A DNA stretch of 64,000 nt from an uncultured Collinsella sp. (GCA_900545665.1 UQZU01000002.1:1-64000); one strand, 5' to 3'. Numbered from the stretch's first letter, positions 24,272 through 35,205 are shown. Notes: a model not told the origin generated them from the letters alone. A program made the numbers and translations.

Positions 24272-24311
24272 CGAAAACCCCTAACACTAGAAACTATTTT
24301 CGGTGGAAGAT
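24263..24311. promoter_or_regulatory. MarR operator, 15-bp perfect inverted repeat
   Basis: ATCTTCCACCGAAAA (24263-24277) and TTTTCGGTGGAAGAT (24297-24311) are exact complements separated by 19 bp. The left arm contains the GTG start codon of marR. Binding would cover the ribosome-binding region and probably the promoter. Confidence 0.8.
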
Positions 24312-24561
24312 GATACACCCGCTCAACCATCCCATTCGGTGGATTTCTAGGCATGTCCCAAAAATCTACTTGGCCGCTAGGCAATATTAAGAGCTCATTA
24401 AGACTTAAAATCATTCAATTGCTGAAGCGTTTCAAAGAACTATTATGCCCGCGGTTAGGCGTGGGGTTGTCACCACCATGACGACTGGGACTCATATAAT
24501 CGCCACGTGCGATGCTCCAACTTCCCGCAAGGAGACACCTTACATAAAGGGGGATGGAGTC

Positions 24562-25311
24562 ATGGCATTTGACTTCACGGGTAAGACCGCGATTGTCACG
24601 GGTGGCACTCAGGGCATTGGCCTCGAGATCGCCAAGGGCATCGTCGCGGGCGGCGGACACGTCGCGCTCATCGCAAGGAACGCTGCTAAGGGCGAGGCCG
24701 CAGTGGCCGAGCTTGGCGAGGGCAACAAGTTCTATCAGCTCGATGTCGCCGATGCGCCCAAGGCGCGCGAGACCGTCGAGCAGATTTTTACGGACCTGCC
24801 GCAAACCAACATCTTGATTAACTGCGCTGGCGTCATCAGCACCAAGAAGTTCGACGAGATCGATGACACCGAGTGGCGCCGCACTATCGATATCAACCTC
24901 AACGGTACCTTCACTATGATGAACGCCGTGTACCCGCACTTTAAGTCGGCGCATGCCGGCACTATCGTCAACGTGAGCTCCGTTGCTGGCAAGATCGGCG
25001 GCGGCCTGCTTGGCACCGCTGCCTACGCGAGCTCCAAGGCCGGTGTCAACGGCCTTACCAAGGCGGTCGCCAAGGAGGGCGGCAAGTTTGGCGTTCGCTG
25101 CAACGCCGTGTGCCCGTCGCTCACGTTGACCGATATGACCTCGATTCTCTCTGACGAGAACTCTCAGCGCATCATCAACGGTATTCCTCTGGGCCGCGCT
25201 GCCCAGGCCAGCGAGCCTGCGCAGATGGTGCTGTTCTTCGCTTCCGACCTCGCCAGCTTCGTGAACGGCGAGATCGGTGACTGCGACGGCGGCATCGTCC
25301 TGGACGGGTAA
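24562..25311 (+). CDS. Short-chain dehydrogenase/reductase
   Basis: A 249-aa classical SDR. The NAD(P)-binding motif TGGTQGIG (residues about 13-20), NNAG-equivalent INCAG, catalytic Ser in NVSSVAG and YASSK (YxxxK) are all present. The gene is followed by a 2-keto-3-deoxygluconate permease, so a role in hexuronate or ketodeoxygluconate metabolism (KduD-like) is plausible, but the substrate cannot be assigned from sequence. The ATG at 24562 follows GGGGGATGGAG; the longer open frame from 24445 lacks a good site. Confidence 0.85.
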   Translation: MAFDFTGKTAIVTGGTQGIGLEIAKGIVAGGGHVALIARNAAKGEAAVAELGEGNKFYQLDVADAPKARETVEQIFTDLPQTNILINCAGVISTKKFDEIDDTEWRRTIDINLNGTFTMMNAVYPHFKSAHAGTIVNVSSVAGKIGGGLLGTAAYASSKAGVNGLTKAVAKEGGKFGVRCNAVCPSLTLTDMTSILSDENSQRIINGIPLGRAAQASEPAQMVLFFASDLASFVNGEIGDCDGGIVLDG

Positions 25312-25419
25312 TACCCCGCGATGATTATTCGGCGACGGCTCCTGCGACTCGGGACCGTCGCCTTCTTTCTGACATAGGCGCGTGCGGCTACGATTCGCAT
25401 GCATTCAAAGGAGATATAT

Positions 25420-26433
25420 ATGAGTGAATCGACTGCGGTGGAGGCGCCGGCGGCAAAGGAGCCGTTCTTTAAGATGTCCTCCATCCCGGGTGCCAATATT
25501 TTGGTGCCGCTTTTGCTGGGCTGCCTGCTCAACACGCTATTCCCCGACCTGTTCAAAACGCTCGGCAGCTTTACGCTTGGTATGACCCAGCAGGGCGCAG
25601 GCCCGCTCGTGGGCGCTTTTTTGCTCATCGTCGGTACGACGATTTCGTTTAAGAGCGCTCCTGCCGCCGCTGCACGCGGCGCCATCATCATCGCCGTCAA
25701 GCAGATCGTGGTCGTTGCCGTGTCGCTGCTCATCCTTTATGTGTTCAACGACAACCTGTTTGGCATCTCTGCCATGGTGATGCTGGCGGCTTGCACCGGC
25801 GCTAACAACGCTATGTACGCTGGTCTGATGGGCACCATGGGCAATGAGGCCGAGCGTGGCGCCGTCGCCATCACCACGCTGGTTGTCGGCCCTCCGGTCA
25901 CGATGATCGTGCTCGGCGCTGCCGGTCAGGCTCCGATCGGCTGGTCGCTCGTGGGCGCCATCCTGCCGATCGTCGTCGGCATTATTCTGGGCAACCTCTT
26001 CCCGAGCTTTAAGAAGATGATGGCACCGGCACTTTCCGCCATCATCGTGCTCGTCTTCTTTGCCATGGGCTCGACCATGACCTTTGGCCAGCTCATTAAT
26101 GGCGGTCTTCCCGGTATTCTGCTCGGCGTGATCTGCTCGGTGGTCTTTGCAATTCCCGTCATCGCGGTCGATAAGCTCACGGGTGGTACGGGTGTCGCAG
26201 GTGCGGCCATTTCGAGCTGCGCCGGAGCCAATGTGGCCACGCCTGCTGCCATGGCAAGCGTCAACGGGGCCATGTACGGTGGCGCCGTGCTCGCGACGGC
26301 TACGGCACAGGTTGCTGCCTGCGCAATCGTGACGGCTATTTTGACCCCGCTGGTCACCAGCTGGTGCTACAAGCATTTTGAGGGCCAGGGCAACAGCAAG
26401 GCAACGACCGACAAGGCCGCTGCAGCCGCCTAA
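25420..26433 (+). CDS. kdgT: 2-keto-3-deoxygluconate permease (KdgT family)
   Basis: A 337-aa membrane protein of the KdgT family, with about ten hydrophobic segments and the family's glycine/alanine-rich stretches such as ACTGANNAMYAGLMG and SSCAGANVATPAAMA. It would import 2-keto-3-deoxygluconate by proton symport. Start ATG at 25420 behind AAAGGAGATATAT. The neighbouring SDR may act on the imported compound. A strong terminator follows. Confidence 0.88.
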   Translation: MSESTAVEAPAAKEPFFKMSSIPGANILVPLLLGCLLNTLFPDLFKTLGSFTLGMTQQGAGPLVGAFLLIVGTTISFKSAPAAAARGAIIIAVKQIVVVAVSLLILYVFNDNLFGISAMVMLAACTGANNAMYAGLMGTMGNEAERGAVAITTLVVGPPVTMIVLGAAGQAPIGWSLVGAILPIVVGIILGNLFPSFKKMMAPALSAIIVLVFFAMGSTMTFGQLINGGLPGILLGVICSVVFAIPVIAVDKLTGGTGVAGAAISSCAGANVATPAAMASVNGAMYGGAVLATATAQVAACAIVTAILTPLVTSWCYKHFEGQGNSKATTDKAAAAA

Positions 26434-26471
26434 TGCCAAGCGGCAATCAAAGCTAAAAACTAGCTACGCCA

Positions 26472-26505
26472 CAGGGCGGCCACGGGGGATCTCGTGGCCG
26501 CCCTG
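26472..26505 (+). terminator. Terminator after kdgT
   Basis: CAGGGCGGCCACG pairs with CGTGGCCGCCCTG, 38 nt after the stop. The downstream T-run is short (GCAGTTTCTG). Confidence 0.8.
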
Positions 26506-26519
26506 CAGTTTCTGTAGGG

Positions 26520-26898
26520 TCTCTGGGACACTTTACCCTGCTAAAGCTGGCATAACAGCTAGAGTGAACGTCGTACAAAGGCAAGGAAAAAATCAAACAA
26601 ATCGGTGAACGGTAGTTGTTCGCGCTCGCATTTCCTGCGGATTTGTTAAAAACGCCCTAATGGTATAAAAAAAGAAACATATAACAGCCCTGATGAAGGG
26701 GGTGGCTATGCTATCCTTCTCAAACGGGTGAAATCTTGGGTTTTGGGTTGCAGTTCCAAGGTGGACAAACGTTTTCCTTGTGCTAACGCGCGACGGAAGG
26801 CGAATGAAGCCGGTAGTGCAAGCCGAAAATTCAAGAATTCAATAAGCAGCGGTGTGAGAGAGCGCCGCATTACACGTAACTAGGAGCGTGGTTACACA
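26520..26898 (+). promoter_or_regulatory. Long upstream region of pflB
   Basis: About 380 bp without a gene, AT-rich near 26580-26690. It contains TGAACGGTAGTTGTTCG (26606-26622), which matches 14 of 17 positions of the inverted repeat at 1399-1415 upstream of lacA. A long leader is common for fermentation genes under redox control, but I cannot identify the regulator. AGGAG lies 12 nt before the pflB ATG. Confidence 0.45.
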
Positions 26899-28950
<2,052 letters not shown>

Positions 28951-28951
28951 C

Positions 28952-28976
28952 TATTGTTAGTGCTATACTAACAATA
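28952..28976 (+). terminator. Hairpin between the two PFL genes
   Basis: A perfect 10-bp AT-rich stem (TATTGTTAGT/ACTAACAATA) with loop GCTAT starts right after the pflB stop. There is no T-run, so it may be an RNA processing or stability element that sets the ratio of the two products rather than a full terminator. Confidence 0.6.
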
Positions 28977-29035
28977 ACGATTACTGATTAGCGCGACGGT
29001 TTCGGCCGGCGCCTATTAATCGAAGGAGACACATT

Positions 29036-29287
29036 ATGAAGGTTTCTGAAGTTTCCGAGACTCAGGCCGATAACCTGGTCCACATGCTCGACGCTTACGC
29101 CGAGAAGGGTGGCCACCACCTGAACGTCAACGTCTTCAACCGTGAGACGCTGCTCGACGCTCAGGCTCACCCCGAGAAGTACCCGCAGCTGACCATCCGC
29201 GTTTCCGGCTATGCCGTGAACTTCCACACGCTCACCAAGGAGCAGCAGGACGAGGTCATTGCGCGTACCTTCCACGACAAGTTCTAA
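29036..29287 (+). CDS. Stand-alone glycyl-radical domain of pyruvate formate-lyase
   Basis: An 83-aa protein matching the last 75 or so residues of E. coli PflB, including [31 protein letters not shown] with the radical glycine at position 58, and the [14 protein letters not shown] ending. It resembles the autonomous glycyl-radical cofactor GrcA/YfiD, but here it appears to be the only source of the radical domain for the adjacent enzyme. ATG at 29036 behind GAAGGAG. It should be activated by the radical-SAM enzyme encoded at 36522. Confidence 0.92.
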   Translation: MKVSEVSETQADNLVHMLDAYAEKGGHHLNVNVFNRETLLDAQAHPEKYPQLTIRVSGYAVNFHTLTKEQQDEVIARTFHDKF

Positions 29288-29310
29288 AGGGACTCAACTC
29301 CCGCAGGATC

Positions 29311-29437
29311 GCCGGGGCTGTTTGGGCTACCTCCCAAAACGTCCTCGGACATGCAAAGAGGCTCGCTGCGCACTTCGTGCGGCGAGCCTCTTTGCGTCCT
29401 GCGGAATGTTTTGAGAGGTAGCCCAAACAGCCCCGGC
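29311..29437 (+). repeat. Long 3'-end hairpin, family copy B
   Basis: Arms 29311-29340 and 29408-29437 match at 29 of 30 positions. Box GTCCTCGGACATG (29341-29353) faces GTCCTGCGGAAT (29396-29407); GGAC pairs with GTCC. The inner stem has the GCGCAC-TTC-GTGCG tip. It begins 24 nt after the glycyl-radical gene and has the same orientation. Confidence 0.92.
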
Positions 29438-29552
29438 GGGGGTCCTGTGTAGTCACCCTTTAGGCGGAACTCTCCTAATTATTTGGATGAGTCGTTTACT
29501 TACTTGTACTGTTACCGTCTTCCCGCTCTTGTTGGGGTATGCTTTGTTCGTA

Positions 29553-29567
29553 TGTAAACGTATGACA
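29553..29567 (+). promoter_or_regulatory. Operator at the LacI-family gene promoter
   Basis: TGTAAACGTATGACA fits the site family found upstream of the GH32 gene (TGAAAACGWTTGACA). It overlaps a possible -10 (TATGTA, 29551) that is 16 bp from TTGTTG (29529). Autoregulation is likely. Confidence 0.6.
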
Positions 29568-29587
29568 TGTTGATGGGGGAGGGTGCT

Positions 29588-30598
29588 ATGGCTCGCGAGA
29601 GTGCTCGTTCTAAGGATACGGCTAAGCCTGGCATCAAGGAAGTTGCGGCGGTGGCGGGGGTTTCGCCTACTACGGTATCTCGTGTGCTTAATAATCGTGG
29701 CTATATTAGCCAAGAGACCCGCGATAAGGTCCATGCCGCGATGAAGCGCATCAACTATACGCCCAACGATATCGCTCGTGCCATGCTCAACGGTCGCCTG
29801 AATCTTATCGGTATGATCGTCCCCTATGTCAGCAGTCCGTTTCATGCCCAAGTGGTTCAAGTCATTGAGCATACCCTGGCCGAAAACGGTTTTAAGATGC
29901 TGCTGTGCAATAGCGCCAATCGACCCGAGCTTGAGCGCTCTTATATCGACATGCTTCGACGCAATATGGTTGATGGCGTCATCGTCAACTCGCTTAATAT
30001 CGGTGCCGAGGCGTATGCCGAGATGGGCTTGAGTCTGGTTGGTATCGACTGCGACCTTGGCGAGGCCTCTGTTCAGATTGCGAGCGACAGCTATGGCATC
30101 GGCGAACTTGCTACGCGTCGTCTTATCGATGACGGGTGTTCGCGCATCTTGTGCCTGCGCAACAATAGCCGCATGCGCATGCCTGCCAATAAGCGTACCG
30201 ATGCCTACCACGATGTTGTGGAGCAGGCCGGTTTGCCCGCGCTTGTCCGTGAGGTCGAGTTCGTTAAGTCCGATGACGAAAAGAGTGCGGTCGTTGCGAA
30301 GATCCTCGATGAGAACCCCGATATTGACGGCATCTTTGCGGGAGACGACACGATGGCGGCTATCTGTCTTAACGTGATGAAGCAGCGCGGCTTGAGCGCT
30401 CCGGACGATATTAAGGTCGTGGGCGCGGATGGCGCCCGCCGCACTATGACGTTTATGCCTGACTTAACAACCGTTCGTCAAGATATCGATCGCATCGGAG
30501 AGCTCGCGGCGCAATCCATCATCGCTCTTGTTAACGGTGAAAAGCCCGAATCGAATACCAAGCTCCCCGTTGAACTCATTGAGGGCAAAACCGCGTAG
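29588..30598 (+). CDS. LacI-family regulator of the sucrose/fructoside operon
   Basis: A 336-aa LacI-family repressor. The helix-turn-helix (IKEVAAVAGVSPTTVSRVLNNRG) spans about residues 15-37, followed by the sensor domain with typical motifs (GMIVPYVSSPFHAQ, VDGVIVNS, DGIFAGDD). ATG at 29588 behind GGGGGAGGG. The operon downstream encodes two GH32 enzymes and a PTS EIIBC, so it is a ScrR/SacR-like regulator. Matching operator-like sites occur before itself and before the GH32 gene. Confidence 0.88.
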   Translation: MARESARSKDTAKPGIKEVAAVAGVSPTTVSRVLNNRGYISQETRDKVHAAMKRINYTPNDIARAMLNGRLNLIGMIVPYVSSPFHAQVVQVIEHTLAENGFKMLLCNSANRPELERSYIDMLRRNMVDGVIVNSLNIGAEAYAEMGLSLVGIDCDLGEASVQIASDSYGIGELATRRLIDDGCSRILCLRNNSRMRMPANKRTDAYHDVVEQAGLPALVREVEFVKSDDEKSAVVAKILDENPDIDGIFAGDDTMAAICLNVMKQRGLSAPDDIKVVGADGARRTMTFMPDLTTVRQDIDRIGELAAQSIIALVNGEKPESNTKLPVELIEGKTA

Positions 30599-30654
30599 TT
30601 CATCCCGTGCCAAAAGAATTCCTCAAACGCCTCTGATGACCGTTCGCCGGCATA

Positions 30655-30739
30655 TGTCAACCGTTTGCCGACGACTGGAACTGCGAAAAGACGTATTGGT
30701 GTGAAAACGTTTGACATATGAAAACGATTGACATATCTT
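30655..30739 (+). promoter_or_regulatory. Promoter with operators upstream of the GH32-EIIBC-ScrB operon
   Basis: Two sites exactly 17 bp apart, TGAAAACGTTTGACA (30702-30716) and TGAAAACGATTGACA (30719-30733), plus a more distant TGTCAACCGTTTGCC (30655-30669). TTGACA (30711-30716) and TATCTT (30734-30739) are separated by 17 bp and form a good promoter that the operators cover. Confidence 0.75.
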
Positions 30740-30781
30740 GCAGTTGTACCGAGTTAGTATCACGTGGGAAGGAAGTCTCGG

Positions 30782-32164
30782 ATGCACAAGGTGTATTACC
30801 AGCCTGAGGGAATTTGGGTGGGCGACATCATGCCGTACGGCGAGGACGGCACGTTCTATCTCTATCATCAGCGTGACACGCGAAACCCCGGACCTTTCGG
30901 AGAGCCGTTTGGCTGGGCACTCGCGACAACCAAGGACTTCGTCAATTACAAAGACTTTGGCGAGAGCCTTGAGCGTGGCGGCGACGAGGAAGTCGACCAG
31001 TATGTTTATGCCGGCACGGTGTTTAAGGTGGGCGACAAGTACCATGCGCTCTACACTGGTTGCAATCGCGATAAGGTCAAGGCACGCTTGATGAAGCAGG
31101 TTCTTCTTCACGCAACGAGTGACGACGCCGTCAAGTGGGAGAAGAACATCGCCGAGACGCTGCTTCCGCCCCAGGAGGGTTACGATGACCGCAACTGGCG
31201 CGATCCCTTTGTGCTTTGGGATGAGGAGAACGAAGAGTACATGCTCATCCTCGGCACGCGCGTGGGCGAGGACAAGCGTCTGATGACCGGGCGTCTGGTC
31301 AAGTTCACCTCCAAGGACCTGGATACCTGGGAGTTCCAGGGCGACTGGTGGAATCCGGGCCTTTACACCATGTTCGAGATGCCTGATCTCTTTAAGATGG
31401 GCGACTGGTGGTATCTGGTGTTCTCCGAGTACAGTGATGGCAACAAGACCCGTTACCGCATGTCTCGCTCCATCAACGGTCCTTGGATCACTCCTGCTGA
31501 CGATTCATTCGATGGCCGCGCGTACTATGCCGCGCGTACCGCATTTGATGGCGAGCGCCGCGTTATCTTTGGTTGGGTTCCTACGCGTGACGAGGGTGGC
31601 GATCCCAGCTCTTACCTGTGGGGTGGCACCTTTATGCCTCTCGAGATCGTTCAGCGTGCCGACGGAACGCTCGGCACCAAGCTCCCTGACAGCATGCTTG
31701 GCGCCTTTGGCGAGGCTAAGGCAGTCGAGGCCTTTGAGCTTTCCTGCGAGTCGGGCAAGGTCGAGCAGGTGCTCGCCGCGGATGCCGGTTCCACCTATAT
31801 GCTCGATGCCGACATCGAGCTCGCCGGAGACGCTGCCGGCTTCTCGGTGAAGCTTGCCGAGGACGCCGAGTCCGGTCTTGCCTATGAGTTCCGCGCCAAC
31901 CTGCGTGAGGGCAAGCTCGAGTTTACGGCGGCCCCCCAGTATCCGTGGTTCCAGGTCAACAACATGGGCCTCGAGCGTCCGTTGTTCTTTAAGGGCGAGG
32001 GCACTCATCATGTGCGCCTGGTCGTTGACGACGATATCGCGACCATCTTTGTCGATGATGTTGCGCTCAACGCTCGCTTCTGCAATAAGCAGGGCCAGGG
32101 TGTGGCACTGACGGTCACCGACGGTACGCTCAAGTGCGCAAATGCAACGATCGCGTCTCTGTAA
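30782..32164 (+). CDS. Glycoside hydrolase family 32-like enzyme, atypical
   Basis: A 460-aa protein with a five-bladed propeller-like GH32 N-terminal part and a C-terminal beta-sandwich (from about 310). The usual WxNDPNG start is replaced by GIWVGDIMPYGEDGTFYLYH, where the Asp may be the nucleophile. NWRDPFV gives the transition-state Asp, and FEMPDLF takes the place of the ECPD acid/base motif. It probably acts on a fructoside; the substrate is uncertain. The start at 30782 follows GGGAAGGAAG. No signal peptide, so it is cytoplasmic and may act on a PTS-imported phosphorylated sugar. Confidence 0.8.
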   Translation: MHKVYYQPEGIWVGDIMPYGEDGTFYLYHQRDTRNPGPFGEPFGWALATTKDFVNYKDFGESLERGGDEEVDQYVYAGTVFKVGDKYHALYTGCNRDKVKARLMKQVLLHATSDDAVKWEKNIAETLLPPQEGYDDRNWRDPFVLWDEENEEYMLILGTRVGEDKRLMTGRLVKFTSKDLDTWEFQGDWWNPGLYTMFEMPDLFKMGDWWYLVFSEYSDGNKTRYRMSRSINGPWITPADDSFDGRAYYAARTAFDGERRVIFGWVPTRDEGGDPSSYLWGGTFMPLEIVQRADGTLGTKLPDSMLGAFGEAKAVEAFELSCESGKVEQVLAADAGSTYMLDADIELAGDAAGFSVKLAEDAESGLAYEFRANLREGKLEFTAAPQYPWFQVNNMGLERPLFFKGEGTHHVRLVVDDDIATIFVDDVALNARFCNKQGQGVALTVTDGTLKCANATIASL

Positions 32165-32209
32165 TGGCATCAAAACGTTTTATGATTTCGTAAGGGAATG
32201 GAGAGGAAC

Positions 32210-33661
32210 ATGGACTACAAAGTAGTGTCTCAGCAAGTCGTCGATAACGTCGGCGGTCTGGAGAACATCGAGGGCGCCACGCATTGCGTTACGCGTCTGC
32301 GTCTGGTGCTCAAGGATACGAGCAAGTACAACAAGGCCGAGCTCGAGAACATCGATGGCGTCAAGGGCGTGCTGTACAACAGCGGCCACCTCATGATCAT
32401 CTTCGGTACCGGTACCGTCAACAAGGTCTACGATGAGTTTATGGCTCTGACGGGCGTTAAGGAGATCAGCGCTTCCGAGGTCAAGGGCGCCGAGGCGGAC
32501 AAGAAGGGCAAGTTCTTCTCGGTCCTCAAGGTATTCTCGGATATCTTTATCCCCATCATTCCCGCTTTCGTCGGCGCTGCTATCATCATCGGCCTTAAGT
32601 CGCTGATCGTTGCCAACGGCCTCTTTGGCATGGAGGGCAGCCTTGCCGACCACAGCGAGTTCCTCAAGAACCTCGCAAGCTTCTTTGCCATTATCGCCAC
32701 CACGTTTGACTACCTGCCTGTCCTGGTTATGTACAGCGCGGTGAAGCGTTTTGGCGGTAACCCGATTCTGGGCATCCTCGTCGGTATCGTCATGGTTCAC
32801 CCGAGCCTTATGAACCGCAACACGTTCGTTATGGATCCGACGGGTGCTGAGTACTGGAACTTTGGTCCGCTCTCCATTCCCATGGTTGCTTTCCAGGGCG
32901 GCGTGTTCCCTGCAATCCTGACTGCCTGGTTTATGGCCAAGGTCGAAAAGATTGCCCAGAAGTACATCCCCGAGGTCGTTTCGTTCGTCTTTGTCCCGAC
33001 CGTTACCCTGATTCTTGCTAACGTCGCCCTGTTCACCGTGTTCGGCCCGCTCGGCAACCTGATCGGCGACGTCCTCGCCGGTGTAATCGATATCCTGTAC
33101 AACAGGATGGGCGTCTTCGGTGCCTTTGTCTTTGCCGCATTCCTGCAGCCGCTCGTCGTTACCGGTACGCATCAGTTCATCCAGGGTATCGAGGCAAACC
33201 TCGTCGCCACGACTGGCTTCAACTACATCCAGGCCATCTGGTCGGTTTCCATCATCGCCCAGGGCGGCGGCGCCATCGGCATGTACCTCATTCACAAGAA
33301 GCATTCCAAAGAGCGCAACATCTGCATGTCGTCCTTTATCCCGACGCTGGTCGGTATCTCCGAGCCCGCAATCTTTGCTGCAAACATGCGCTACTCGATC
33401 ATCCCGTTCATCTGCGCTTGCATCGGTGCAGGCTGCGGCGGTGCCTTCGTGAAGCTCTTTGAGGTGCGCGCCATCGGTCAGGGTCTGACCGGCGTGCTTG
33501 GCCTGCTCATCGTCACGCCCGAGACGCTCGTGTGGTATGTGGCTGGCAATCTCATCGCCTTTATCGTGCCGATCGTCTTGATCTTTGCCTACAACAAGGC
33601 AAAGGGCGTGCCGACCACTGATGAAGAGGGCGCTGGTGCTGGCTTCGATGTCAGCTTCTAG
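32210..33661 (+). CDS. PTS EIIBC component, sucrose/beta-glucoside type
   Basis: A 483-aa PTS permease. EIIB is N-terminal (about 1-85) with the phosphorylated cysteine in GATHCVTRLRL (near residue 24). EIIC follows from about 105, with multiple membrane segments and the GITEPA-like GISEPAIF motif. No EIIA domain is attached, so a separate EIIA (or EIIA-Glc) must supply phosphate. With the GH32 genes on both sides it probably imports sucrose or a related fructoside. ATG at 32210 behind GGAGAGG. Confidence 0.9.
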   Translation: MDYKVVSQQVVDNVGGLENIEGATHCVTRLRLVLKDTSKYNKAELENIDGVKGVLYNSGHLMIIFGTGTVNKVYDEFMALTGVKEISASEVKGAEADKKGKFFSVLKVFSDIFIPIIPAFVGAAIIIGLKSLIVANGLFGMEGSLADHSEFLKNLASFFAIIATTFDYLPVLVMYSAVKRFGGNPILGILVGIVMVHPSLMNRNTFVMDPTGAEYWNFGPLSIPMVAFQGGVFPAILTAWFMAKVEKIAQKYIPEVVSFVFVPTVTLILANVALFTVFGPLGNLIGDVLAGVIDILYNRMGVFGAFVFAAFLQPLVVTGTHQFIQGIEANLVATTGFNYIQAIWSVSIIAQGGGAIGMYLIHKKHSKERNICMSSFIPTLVGISEPAIFAANMRYSIIPFICACIGAGCGGAFVKLFEVRAIGQGLTGVLGLLIVTPETLVWYVAGNLIAFIVPIVLIFAYNKAKGVPTTDEEGAGAGFDVSF

Positions 33662-33698
33662 TTGAGCCGTTCAGCGTAATCTGAGGATAAGTCCATTT

Positions 33699-33740
33699 GG
33701 GGAAGGGCGTTCGGCTCGTGTGAGTCGAGCGTCCTTCCCC
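33699..33740 (+). repeat. Intercistronic hairpin between EIIBC and ScrB genes
   Basis: GGGGAAGG.CG and GGCTC on the left pair with GAGTCGAGCG and CCTTCCCC on the right, with a short loop. No T-run follows, so partial termination or mRNA processing is more likely than full stop. It shares TTGGGGAAGGGCG with the CRISPR repeat; this is judged coincidental. Confidence 0.55.
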
Positions 33741-33762
33741 ATAGACGAGAAAGTCAACGGCG

Positions 33763-35205
33763 ATGTTTAATCAAAAAAATAAGGTGACACGCGCGGACTA
33801 TGAGCAGTGGCGTGCCGGACAGGATGAGACGGCGGGTCGCATCGCGTCCGACCCCGATAGGCTCCTGTTCCATGTGGAGCCTGAGCTTGGCTGGCTCAAC
33901 GACCCCAACGGTTTGGTGCAGATCGGTGATACGTATCACATCTATCACCAATACGATCCATTCGATGCTGCGCATGGCGGTCCAGTGCTTTGGAATCATC
34001 TGACAACAAAGGATTTTGTGACGTACGAGAATCGCGGCCCTGTGCTGTTCCCCGATTCCGATTTGGATTCGAGCGGAGCGTATTCTGGTTCTGCCTTTGT
34101 ACACGACGGCAAGATTCACTACTTCTATACCGGCAACGTCAAGCATTTTGACCGCGATGATTACGACTACGTGTTGACGGGCCGTGAGCAAAACCAGATT
34201 CATGTGGTTGCCGAGAACCCCGACGAATTGGGCGAGAAGCGCATAACTGTTGGGCCGGTCGATTACCCCGACGATATCGGTACGCACGTGCGTGATCCCA
34301 AAATCCTTGAACACGATGGTATCTACTACATGGTTCTGGGCGCTCGTACGAAAGACGACCGCGGCTGCGTGCTTGTCTATACCTCGAGCGATCTAGAGGA
34401 CTGGAGCTATGCGACGCGCATTGAGTTGGGCGAGAAGTTTGGCTTTATGTGGGAGTGCCCCGATCTGTTTGAGCTCGATGGTGAGCTTATTCTCGTTTGC
34501 TGTCCGCAGGGTGTGTCCGCCGATGGATGGCGTTACCGCAATCCGCACCAGTGCGTGTGGTTTCCCATCGAGGCCGATTGGGAGGCGCCGAGTTTTAAGA
34601 TCGCCGGGCAGGGCATGCCCCCGATGGTCGATGCCGGCTTTGATTTCTACGCACCGCAGTCTTTTGAGGATGCTGCGGGTCGGCGTTTGATGATCGGGTG
34701 GTCGGGTTGCCCCGATGCGACGGCAAAAAGCCCGACGGTGGCACGCGGGTGGCAGTGCGCGTTGACGGTGCCGAGAGAACTGAGCATGCGCGATGGTAAG
34801 CTCTGTCAGCAGCCGGTGCACGAGATTGAGAGGATGCGCGGCGACTGCGTTTGCGCGACAGGCGGTGAAACCGTTGAGGAGCCGGGCCGCCTGTTTGATC
34901 TTGTGGTTTCCTGTGAGGGCGCCCAGGTGATCGAGCTCGAAATCCGCAAGGGTGTCTTTGTGCGCTATGCAGACGGGATGCTTACCCTCGACATGGGTGA
35001 CGAAGGCTATGGGCGCGACCAGAGGTCGATCGAGCTCAGCGAGCTTCGCGACCTGCGCGTGCTTTCGGACACTACGATGGTCGAGATTTTTGCAAATGGC
35101 GGCGAGGCAGCACTTACGAGCCGGACCTATTCGCCGGCGGTTCCGGCGATGGAGCTGCACGCCGAGGGTGCGGTATCGATGAATTTCTACCGCCTCGTGC
35201 ATTAA
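33763..35205 (+). CDS. scrB: GH32 sucrose-6-phosphate hydrolase / beta-fructofuranosidase
   Basis: A 480-aa GH32 enzyme of normal ScrB length. All three carboxylate motifs are present: WLNDPNG (nucleophile Asp, about residue 47), HVRDPK (about 178) and WECPDLF (acid/base Glu, about 230). The C-terminal beta-sandwich begins near 345. No signal peptide. It would split sucrose-6-phosphate delivered by the EIIBC upstream into glucose-6-phosphate and fructose. The ribosome-binding site before the ATG at 33763 is weak (GAGAAAG), which may couple it to upstream translation. Confidence 0.92.
   Translation: MFNQKNKVTRADYEQWRAGQDETAGRIASDPDRLLFHVEPELGWLNDPNGLVQIGDTYHIYHQYDPFDAAHGGPVLWNHLTTKDFVTYENRGPVLFPDSDLDSSGAYSGSAFVHDGKIHYFYTGNVKHFDRDDYDYVLTGREQNQIHVVAENPDELGEKRITVGPVDYPDDIGTHVRDPKILEHDGIYYMVLGARTKDDRGCVLVYTSSDLEDWSYATRIELGEKFGFMWECPDLFELDGELILVCCPQGVSADGWRYRNPHQCVWFPIEADWEAPSFKIAGQGMPPMVDAGFDFYAPQSFEDAAGRRLMIGWSGCPDATAKSPTVARGWQCALTVPRELSMRDGKLCQQPVHEIERMRGDCVCATGGETVEEPGRLFDLVVSCEGAQVIELEIRKGVFVRYADGMLTLDMGDEGYGRDQRSIELSELRDLRVLSDTTMVEIFANGGEAALTSRTYSPAVPAMELHAEGAVSMNFYRLVH

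Noticed and set aside
33697..33709. TTGGGGAAGGGCG identical to part of the CRISPR repeat
   Set aside because: It is one arm of a local hairpin between EIIBC and scrB genes; 13 bases match and no spacer-like periodicity or anti-repeat context is present.
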